From an uncultured Collinsella sp. (GTDB taxonomy: Bacteria; Actinomycetota; Coriobacteriia; Coriobacteriales; Coriobacteriaceae): a stretch of 5,325 nt of DNA. Location of the stretch: the NCBI GenBank assembly GCA_902490245.1, contig CABUDB010000128.1, positions 1 through 5,325 of the forward strand. The letters are read 5' to 3'. The translations under genes were made by a program, and so were the position numbers. Each line of letters starts with the position of its first letter. The first letter of the stretch is position 1. The notes below the pieces were generated by a model that worked only from the letters and a program-made list of their open reading frames with translations, did no database searches and was not told where the DNA came from. Below are positions 1 to 4,466 of the stretch, in pieces.

Positions 1-59
1 CCCAACCCACAGAAAACCGCAGAGGCGGCAAGCAGCCATCGAAATTATCGCAAATTGTA

Positions 60-87
60 TTGACATATGAACATACGCTCATATAAT
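60..87 (+). promoter_or_regulatory. Consensus sigma-70 promoter of the metal-efflux operon
   Basis: TTGACA at 60-65 and TATAAT at 82-87 are both perfect matches to the housekeeping -35 and -10 hexamers, separated by 16 bp. Transcription should start near 94-95, giving a leader of about 40 nt before the repressor start codon at 134. The spacer and -10 box lie inside operator 1 (64-86), so a bound repressor would directly block RNA polymerase. A very strong core promoter that is kept silent by a repressor is typical of metal-inducible efflux operons. Confidence 0.88.
64..86. promoter_or_regulatory. Operator 1, SmtB/ArsR-type palindrome inside the promoter
   Basis: This is an imperfect palindrome with ATATGA and TCATAT half-sites: ATATGAACAT abuts ACGCTCATAT, and 8 of 10 positions are symmetric. 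It matches the known style of SmtB/CadC/CzrA operators (ATATGAA...TTCATAT). It spans the -35/-10 spacer. On the reverse strand it matches operator 2 at 22 of 23 positions. The cognate repressor is inferred to be the product of 134-499. Confidence 0.85.
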
Positions 88-97
88 CGGAAGTAAG

Positions 98-120
98 TTA
101 TATGAGCGCATGTTCATATG
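98..120. promoter_or_regulatory. Operator 2, mirror copy of operator 1 in the leader
   Basis: This 23-bp element is the reverse complement of operator 1 with a single mismatch (position 75). The two are separated by 11 bp (87-97), so 64-120 forms one large inverted repeat made of two smaller palindromes. It lies just downstream of the predicted transcription start, so bound repressor would also obstruct early elongation. Transcribed as RNA, 100-119 could fold into a short hairpin immediately before the Shine-Dalgarno AAGGA (122-126). Confidence 0.82.
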
Positions 121-133
121 AAAGGATATTGCA

Positions 134-499
134 ATGAGCATCCGCGTTGATGAAACGAAACCCGACATCGAGGCCACCGAACCCGCGATTCCCACCACCT
201 GCTCGCCCGAGGACCTTCCCGACGAGGAGCTTCTCTACGACCTCGCCGACCTGTTCAAGGTCTTCAGCGACACCACGCGCATCAAGATCCTCTATGCCCT
301 CATGGGCCGCGAGCTCTGCGTGGCGGACATCGCCGAAGCGACCGAAACCTCGCAGTCCGCGGTGTCGCACCAGCTGCGCACACTCAAGCAGTCGCACCTG
401 GTTAAATTCCGGCGCGACGGGCGCAATATCCTATACTCGCTCGCCGACGACCACGTCTACACCATGCTCAACCAAGGCATGAGCCACATCTGCGAATAG
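134..499 (+). CDS. SmtB/CzrA-like ArsR-family zinc-responsive repressor
   Basis: This 121-residue winged-helix repressor is predicted to bind the operators at 64-86, 98-120 and 836-858 and to release them when metal binds. A core like that of SmtB is visible: the DTTRIKILYAL helix (46-56), ELCVADIAE (60-68), the recognition helix TSQSAVSHQLRTLK (72-85) and the wing FRRDGRNILYSL (92-103). The C-terminal helix has the complete alpha-5 metal signature DxH-x10-HxxE: Asp105, His107, His118 and Glu121, the last being the final residue. SmtB uses the same pattern for zinc. Cys62 and Asp65 match SmtB alpha-3 positions and Cys23 could supply an N-terminal thiol, but the second cysteine of the CadC-type CxC is Ala64. 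Zinc sensing is therefore favoured over Cd/Pb sensing. The start is supported by AAGGA at 122-126, 7 nt upstream. It is first in the operon, so it should be autoregulated. Confidence 0.93.
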   Translation: MSIRVDETKPDIEATEPAIPTTCSPEDLPDEELLYDLADLFKVFSDTTRIKILYALMGRELCVADIAEATETSQSAVSHQLRTLKQSHLVKFRRDGRNILYSLADDHVYTMLNQGMSHICE

Positions 500-562
500 C
501 GATCAACCACGGTGCCAGCGCGGCCTGCACCCAAGCCGCAAATACAGAGAAAGGAACCCACC

Positions 563-781
563 ATGAAAAAGCAGTTTAAGCTCGACGAGATCGACTGCGC
601 CAACTGCGCGCGCGAGCTTCAGGACGAGCTGGCCAAGCTCGAGGGCGTCAAATCCGTGTCCGTCAACTTTATGACCCAGAAGCTGACGCTCGAGGCTGAT
701 GACGCCGAGTTCGACGAGGTGCTCAACCGCGTTGTAGAGTTTACGGCCGACGCCGAGCCGGACTGCGAGATCATTCTCTAG
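563..781 (+). CDS. Free-standing HMA-domain metal-binding protein (cytosolic metallochaperone-like)
   Basis: This 72-residue protein is a single heavy-metal-associated (ferredoxin-like) domain, probably cytoplasmic. The metal loop is EIDCANCAREL, with Cys12 and Cys15. An acidic residue directly before the first cysteine (DCxxC) is characteristic of the N-terminal domains of Zn/Cd/Pb ATPases such as ZntA, unlike the GMTCxxC of copper proteins. Cys68 (EPDCEIIL) near the C-terminus could be a further ligand. The protein is strongly acidic, with 18 Asp/Glu against 8 Lys/Arg. The ATPase encoded 99 bp downstream lacks its own HMA domain, so this protein most likely hands metal to it or senses metal in trans; that role is inferred. 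The ATG at 563 is preferred over an in-frame GTG at 512 because AAGGA at 551-555 lies 7 nt upstream and the domain begins immediately. It is 63 bp downstream of the repressor, with no terminator visible between them. Confidence 0.9.
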   Translation: MKKQFKLDEIDCANCARELQDELAKLEGVKSVSVNFMTQKLTLEADDAEFDEVLNRVVEFTADAEPDCEIIL

Positions 782-801
782 CCCAGGTTACGCCAACCTG
801 C

Positions 802-824
802 AAGGCCGCGCTTGCCGCGGCCTT
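802..824 (+). terminator. GC-rich hairpin between HMA gene and ATPase gene, possible attenuator
   Basis: AAGGCCGCG (802-810) pairs perfectly with CGCGGCCTT (816-824) around a 5-nt loop, 20 bp after the HMA stop codon. It is followed by only TTTGCTCG, which is a poor U-tract. It is more likely a partial terminator, a processing site or an RNA-stabilising hairpin than a full stop. It could make the upstream genes more abundant than the ATPase. The assignment as a terminator is uncertain. Confidence 0.4.
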
Positions 825-835
825 TGCTCGCAAAA

Positions 836-858
836 TTATATGAGCGAGTGTTCATACA
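836..858. promoter_or_regulatory. Operator 3, third copy of the SmtB-type site, before the ATPase gene
   Basis: This element matches operator 2 at 19 of 23 positions in the same orientation, including the block TTATATGAGCG and the block TGTTCATA. It lies 22 bp upstream of the ATPase start codon and just before its Shine-Dalgarno sequence (866-871). I found no convincing -35/-10 pair correctly placed around it (TTGCCG at 812 and TATATG at 837 are weak and badly spaced). It may regulate a weak internal promoter or act as a roadblock to transcription coming from 60-87. Confidence 0.75.
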
Positions 859-880
859 TTCAAATGGGAGGATACGAGTC

Positions 881-2833
881 ATGGCCACCGCCGACCCCAA
901 AAAGAAAAAGAAGAAGCGTAGGAAAAAAGAGTCGCTCGAGCATAAGCGCAACCGCATCCTGGTAGCGCTGGGCATTTTTGCCGTGGTGTACGCCCTCGAT
1001 GAGCTCGGCACCCTCACTGCCGCATTCGGCACCCCGGGCGACATCTACGCCAGCTTCGCACTGTTCCTCGTGCCTTTTTTGATTGCCGGCTACGACGTGC
1101 TTCAAAAGGCATACAACAACATCCGCCGCGGCAAGGCGTTCGACGAGAGCTTCCTCATGGCCGTCGCGACCATCGGCGCGTTTGCCATGGTGCTCTTCCC
1201 CGACACCGACCCGCACATGGCCGAAGGCGCCGCCGTCATGCTGTTCTACCAGGTCGGCGAGCTGTTCCAGGCATACGCTGTGGGCAAGAGCCGCAAGTCG
1301 ATCAGCGCCATGATGGACATCGCGCCCGACTACGCCAACGTCGAGCAACCCGACGGCACACTCGAGCAGGTCTTCCCCGATGACATCGCCGTTGGCACCG
1401 TCATCGTCGTCAAGCCCGGCGAGCGCGTGCCTATCGACGGCGTCATCGTCGAAGGCGAGACACAGCTCGATACCGCCGCGCTCACGGGCGAGTCAGTCCC
1501 CCGCCCGGCCAAAACCGGAGACGATATCATCAGCGGCTGCATCAACATGACAGGTCTCATCCACGTGCGCACCACCAAGCCATTTGGCGAGTCCACCGTC
1601 GCGCGCGTCCTGGAGCTCGTAGAAAACGCCAGCGAAAAGAAGGCGCGCACCGAGAACTTCATCACGCGCTTCGCCCGCGTCTACACGCCCGCCGTCACCG
1701 GCGCTGCCGCGGTACTCGCGCTCGGCGGCGGCTTGGTCACCGGCGCCTGGTCCGACTGGATCCTGCGCGGCCTGACCTTCCTGGTCGTCAGCTGCCCGTG
1801 CGCGCTCGTGATCAGCGTGCCGCTCAGCTTCTTTGGCGGCATCGGCGGCGCATCCAAGCTAGGCGTTCTCATCAAGGGTTCTAACTACCTCGAAACGCTC
1901 GCCGACGTGGACACCGTCGTCTTCGACAAGACCGGCACGCTCACCAACGGCACGTTTTCGGTCGTGGCGGTGCACCCCGAGTCTGGCTATACCGAGCAGT
2001 CGTTGCTCGAGGTCGCAGGCCTTGCGGAGTCGTTCTCCGATCACCCCATCGCGCAGTCCGTGCGCGCCGCCTACCATGGCGAGGTCGACCCCAAGCGCGT
2101 AAGCGACTCCACCAACGACGCGGGCCATGGCGTGACGGCAACCATCGACGGCAAGCACGTCGTCGTTGGCAACGCAAAAATGCTCGCCGCGACCGGCGTT
2201 GAAGCGCCCGATTGCGAGGTCGTCGGTACGATCCTTCACGTGCTGGTCGATGGCATCTATGCCGGCCACATTGTAATTGCCGACACCGTCAAGGCCGATG
2301 CCGAGCAGACGATCAGCGACCTGCACGCCGCCGGCGTCAAGCGCACCGTCATGCTCACGGGCGACCGCGAGGAGGTTGCGGCGTCTGTGGCCAAGCAACT
2401 CAGTCTCGACGAGTTCCACGCGCAGCTGCTGCCGGGCGATAAGGTCGAGCGTGTTGAGGCGTTGCTCGCGGCCGAAAGCGGCAAGGGCAAGCTCGCCTTT
2501 GTCGGCGACGGTATCAACGACGCACCCGTGCTCACCCGCGCAGACGTTGGCATCGCCATGGGCGCCATGGGCTCGGACGCCGCAATTGAGGCGGCGGACG
2601 TCGTGCTCATGGATGACAAGCCGTCCAACATCTCCCGCGCGATCCGCGTGGCGCGCAAGACCATGTCGATTGTTTGGCAGAACATCATCTTTGCGCTGGG
2701 CATTAAGTTGCTGATTCTGGTGCTTGCGGCACTGGGCATCGCCAATATGTGGCTTGCCGTCTTTGGCGACGTGGGCGTGGCGATCATCGCCATCCTAAAC
2801 GCCATGCGCGCGATGGGTGTCAAGAACCTGTAG
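881..2833 (+). CDS. P1B-2-type Zn/Cd/Pb-exporting ATPase (ZntA/CadA-like) without N-terminal HMA domain
   Basis: This 650-residue inner-membrane pump uses ATP to export divalent soft metals. About eight membrane segments are visible (approximately 26-45, 54-74, 90-107, 113-133, 268-290, 294-322, 596-620, 622-645). Catalytic motifs are intact: TGES (202-205), CPC (305-307), DKTGT with phosphorylated Asp349, SDHP with His388-Pro389, TGD (493-495) and GDGINDAP (542-549). Lys609 in TM7 and Asp630-x-Gly in TM8 match the Zn/Cd/Pb fingerprint of ZntA, and Glu127 in TM4 matches a conserved exit-path Glu of that group. It lacks the usual HMA domain; the N-terminus instead has ten consecutive basic residues (7-16, KKKKKKRRKK). 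The ATG at 881 has GGGAGG at 866-871. A longer TTG start at 812 would translate through the hairpin and operator 3 and is rejected. Metal specificity among Zn, Cd and Pb cannot be settled from sequence alone. Confidence 0.95.
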   Translation: MATADPKKKKKKRRKKESLEHKRNRILVALGIFAVVYALDELGTLTAAFGTPGDIYASFALFLVPFLIAGYDVLQKAYNNIRRGKAFDESFLMAVATIGAFAMVLFPDTDPHMAEGAAVMLFYQVGELFQAYAVGKSRKSISAMMDIAPDYANVEQPDGTLEQVFPDDIAVGTVIVVKPGERVPIDGVIVEGETQLDTAALTGESVPRPAKTGDDIISGCINMTGLIHVRTTKPFGESTVARVLELVENASEKKARTENFITRFARVYTPAVTGAAAVLALGGGLVTGAWSDWILRGLTFLVVSCPCALVISVPLSFFGGIGGASKLGVLIKGSNYLETLADVDTVVFDKTGTLTNGTFSVVAVHPESGYTEQSLLEVAGLAESFSDHPIAQSVRAAYHGEVDPKRVSDSTNDAGHGVTATIDGKHVVVGNAKMLAATGVEAPDCEVVGTILHVLVDGIYAGHIVIADTVKADAEQTISDLHAAGVKRTVMLTGDREEVAASVAKQLSLDEFHAQLLPGDKVERVEALLAAESGKGKLAFVGDGINDAPVLTRADVGIAMGAMGSDAAIEAADVVLMDDKPSNISRAIRVARKTMSIVWQNIIFALGIKLLILVLAALGIANMWLAVFGDVGVAIIAILNAMRAMGVKNL

Positions 2834-2849
2834 CGTTCGTGGGCTGTCC

Positions 2850-2976
2850 GGCCGGGACCGGGCTTGGTCTTGAAAACGTCCTCGCGCACGAGGCCCGTCT
2901 TTCCTGCTCCTGCGGAGCAACGGAAAGGCGGGCCTCGTGCTGCGGAGTGTTTTCAAAACCAAGCCCGGTCCCGGCC
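2850..2976. repeat. 127-bp near-perfect palindrome between convergent genes
   Basis: Left arm 2850-2904 pairs with right arm 2922-2976 in one unbroken register. There is 19 bp of perfect pairing (2850-2868), one mismatch (2869/2957), 8 bp (2870-2877), an 8x8 internal loop (2878-2885 against 2941-2948), then 19 bp with one T-G pair (2886-2904). The 17-nt apex contains its own small hairpin, TGCTCC/GGAGCA. GTTTTC follows the inner stem on both strands, so each direction has a short T-run. It begins 16 bp after the ATPase stop codon. It could serve as a bidirectional terminator, but such arms are far longer than terminators need. A MITE-like or REP-like mobile palindrome is the alternative. No flanking target duplication was seen. 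Confidence 0.88.
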
Positions 2977-3057
2977 TGCGGTAACATCGCAGGCGGTTCT
3001 TGGGCATCGCTTGCTGGCAGGGTTCCTTTGCTGAAATGGACTTGGCCGAAAGGGCCG

Positions 3058-3112
3058 CTGGTCCCAGTCGCTGGTTCGCGCTTTGCGTGAACTCCGCGCT
3101 ACTGTGGGACAG
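3058..3112. other. Imperfect nested stem-loop just past the DtxR-family stop codon
   Basis: An inner hairpin, GTTCGCGC (3074-3081) with GCGTGAAC (3085-3092), has one mismatch and a TTT loop. It is enclosed by an outer, bulged pairing of CTG-TCCCA (3058-3066) with TGGGA-CAG (3105-3112). It abuts the stop codon of the minus-strand regulator gene (3113-3115), so it could be the 3' end structure of that transcript. No U-tract follows on either strand, so it is not called a terminator. I see nothing else definite between 2977 and 3057. Confidence 0.3.
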
Positions 3113-3502
3113 TTAGGCTTCTGTTGTTGGACCCGCTACATCTTCCCGACCCAACATCGCCCGTAGCTTCTCAAAGCTTTCCTCGCTCAGGCAGTGCTCC
3201 ATGTGGCAGCCCTCTTGCGACGCGACCTCAGCCGAAACACCCGCATCCTCCAACAGCCCCACGAAAAAGCAGTGACGCTCCCACATTTGGCGAGCGACCT
3301 CCAGACCACGCTCCGTCAGATGAACGTCGCGCTTGCCCATTTCGACATAGCCGTTGCTTTCCAGCGTCGCCATGGCCTTGGAAACGCTCGCCTTGGTTAC
3401 GCCGAGGTACTCCGCAACGTCGATCGAGCGCACGATGACCTGACGTTCCGACAGAACGTAGATTGATTCGAGATAGTCTTCTCCGGATTCACGTAGGGCC
3501 AT
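3113..3502 (-). CDS. Short DtxR/MntR-family metal-dependent repressor
   Basis: This 129-residue cytoplasmic regulator has an N-terminal winged helix (DYLESIYVL at 9-17, then SIDVAEYLGVTKASVSKAMATLESNGYV from 26 in the helix-turn-helix region) and the metal-binding dimerisation domain. It has no C-terminal SH3-like domain, so its length resembles MntR (about 140 residues) rather than DtxR/IdeR (about 230). Predicted ligands by alignment with MntR are Asp9 (D8), Glu12 (E11), His77 (H77), Cys99 (E99), Glu102 (E102) and His103 (H103). The cysteine at 99 is DtxR-like (C102), whereas Asp9 is MntR-like, so the metal (Mn or Fe) is uncertain. Start ATG at 3502 has AAAGG upstream. An in-frame extension to 3655 would cross the operators and the upstream terminator and is rejected. 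It probably represses itself and metal-uptake genes elsewhere; none are in this window. Confidence 0.9.
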   Translation of the reverse strand: MALRESGEDYLESIYVLSERQVIVRSIDVAEYLGVTKASVSKAMATLESNGYVEMGKRDVHLTERGLEVARQMWERHCFFVGLLEDAGVSAEVASQEGCHMEHCLSEESFEKLRAMLGREDVAGPTTEA

Positions 3503-3524
3503 GGGCCGCCTTTCGCGATGATTG

Positions 3525-3609
3525 CTAGTTAGCCTTTGGATACTTTCCACGGCTAACTTTACCGCAAAAGTTGCCCATGTCTTACTACTTTGTCTAAAAG
3601 TTAGCCGTG
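3525..3609. promoter_or_regulatory. Cluster of three DtxR/IdeR-box-like half-sites upstream of the DtxR-family gene
   Basis: A 13-bp motif AAAGTTAGCCGTG occurs at 3597-3609 on the + strand and, perfectly inverted, at 3548-3560. A shorter AGTTAGCC copy lies at 3527-3534. The core resembles half of the DtxR/IdeR consensus (TTAGGTTAGSCTAACCTAA). The cluster is in the leader and promoter region of the minus-strand regulator gene, so autoregulation is the simplest reading. The half-sites are widely spaced (36 bp and 16 bp between them), which is unlike a single canonical 19-bp box. Confidence 0.65.
3556..3583 (-). promoter_or_regulatory. Tentative promoter of the DtxR-family gene
   Basis: On the minus strand, AAGACA (3583-3578) and TAAAGT (3561-3556) are separated by 16 bp and each match 4 of 6 consensus positions. 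The -10 box would overlap the GTTAGCC half-site at 3548-3560, which suits repression by the encoded regulator. The hexamers are weak, so the exact promoter is uncertain. A promoter somewhere between 3502 and 3630 is needed because a strong terminator lies upstream. Confidence 0.35.
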
Positions 3610-3630
3610 TTTCACAAAACGTGCGGGACG

Positions 3631-3666
3631 AAAACAAAATGGGGACGCCCCGCAAGGAGTGTCCCC
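3631..3666 (-). terminator. Intrinsic terminator of the ABC-F/HAD operon
   Basis: Read on the minus strand, GGGGACACTCC (3666-3656) pairs with GGGGCGTCCCC (3651-3641) around a 4-nt TTGC loop, with one mismatch and one G-T pair. It is followed by ATTTTGTTTTC (3640-3630), a good U-tract. It lies 23 bp past the HAD stop codon and separates that operon from the DtxR-family gene. Confidence 0.88.
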
Positions 3667-3689
3667 AGGCGCCGGGTGCCGCCCCGCAG

Positions 3690-4460
3690 TCACATCAATC
3701 CAAAGTGCTTCGCGGCGTTGCAGATGCCGTCGTCGTCCACGGCAGTCGTCACATAGGTCGCCGCAGCTTTCACCGTGTCCTGTGCGTTGCCCATGGCCAC
3801 GCTCGTGCCCACGGCGGCAAACATCGACAGGTCGTTCTCGCCGTCGCCAAAGGCAATCGCCTCGCTCGCGTCGATGCCCAGGCGCTCCAGCGTCGCCGCC
3901 ACACCCAGGTCCTTGCCGCCGTTTGCCGGAATAATGTCGCAGAACAGATCGCACCAGCGCGTAGTGAGCGAATGCGACACCGCATCGGTCACGATATGCT
4001 CGTCGGCCGGGTCCACAAAGGCGCAGAACTGGTAGACCGGTGCGTCAAAGGCGCGCTCAAACGGTTCCTCGTGGTAGACGATCCCCGCGTTGTTGCCGGC
4101 CGTCACCACGCGCTCGGACAGGCGGTTCACAAACGAGTTCTCGCCCTGCATACACAGCGAGTCGTAGCGTCCCTGCGCCACCTGGTCCACGATCACCGCA
4201 ACGTCGTCCGAATCGATCGGGCAGCTGCGGTAAACCCCCTCGGCATCAAAGCAGTGCTGGCCCGAGAGCGTAATGTACGCATCCCAACCCAATTCGAACA
4301 GCCAATCGGGCATCTGATAGGTCGGGCGACCCGTGGCGATCACGCACGCAATCCCCTGCTCATGAAAGCTGTCGAGCACCTGCTGCGCCGACGCCGGAAT
4401 CCGATGGGTCTTAAAGCTCAGCAACGTGCCGTCGATATCGAAAAACGCGGCCTTGATCAT
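3690..4460 (-). CDS. Cof-type HAD-superfamily (class IIB) hydrolase
   Basis: This 256-residue protein is predicted to be a cytosolic magnesium-dependent phosphatase acting on small phosphorylated metabolites such as sugar phosphates or nucleotides. The substrate cannot be told from sequence. All HAD motifs are present: FFDIDGTLL with nucleophile Asp8 and acid/base Asp10, ATGR (42-45) with Thr43, Lys183 in NGGKDLG, and GDGENDLSM (205-213) with Asp206 and Asp210, followed by AMGNA (222-226). A class IIB cap lies between motifs II and III (about 80-180). The length is normal for Cof proteins. The gene begins 6 bp after the ABC-F stop codon, and GAGGAG at the end of that gene (4475-4470) can serve as its ribosome site, so the two are co-transcribed and perhaps translationally coupled. 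Confidence 0.93.
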   Translation of the reverse strand: MIKAAFFDIDGTLLSFKTHRIPASAQQVLDSFHEQGIACVIATGRPTYQMPDWLFELGWDAYITLSGQHCFDAEGVYRSCPIDSDDVAVIVDQVAQGRYDSLCMQGENSFVNRLSERVVTAGNNAGIVYHEEPFERAFDAPVYQFCAFVDPADEHIVTDAVSHSLTTRWCDLFCDIIPANGGKDLGVAATLERLGIDASEAIAFGDGENDLSMFAAVGTSVAMGNAQDTVKAAATYVTTAVDDDGICNAAKHFGLM

Positions 4461-4466
4461 CCTCGC

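Noticed and set aside
1..59. Weak hairpin CCGC/GCGG at 17-28 as an upstream gene's terminator
   Set aside because: The stem is only 4 bp with no T-run, and no upstream gene is visible to support it.
512..562. GTG start at 512 for the HMA protein
   Set aside because: The added residues are Pro/Ala-rich with no domain, no Shine-Dalgarno precedes them, and ATG 563 has AAGGA 7 nt upstream.
812..880. Longer N-terminus for the ATPase from a TTG at 812
   Set aside because: It would translate through the 802-824 hairpin and operator 3, has no ribosome site, and adds residues unlike an HMA domain. ATG 881 has GGGAGG at a good distance.
1859..2419. 186-codon minus-strand open frame inside the ATPase gene
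   Set aside because: It is a shadow of a strongly supported gene; the translation resembles no family and no ribosome site was identified.
2257..2889. 210-codon open frame on the minus strand opposite the ATPase 3' end
   Set aside because: It is antisense to conserved ATPase motifs, low in complexity and rich in Ser/Ala as expected of a GC-rich shadow frame, with no recognisable domain.
2850..2976. Insertion sequence or CRISPR interpretation of the palindrome
   Set aside because: There is no transposase frame, no flanking direct repeat and no repeat-spacer periodicity; it is a single inverted repeat.
2749..3090. 113-codon plus-strand frame running through the palindrome
   Set aside because: It starts inside the ATPase gene in another frame, crosses the palindrome, and has no recognisable domain.
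3503..3655. Extended N-terminus of the DtxR-family gene up to 3655
   Set aside because: The extension overlaps the half-sites and the upstream terminator, and DtxR/MntR proteins begin close to the DYLESIY helix.
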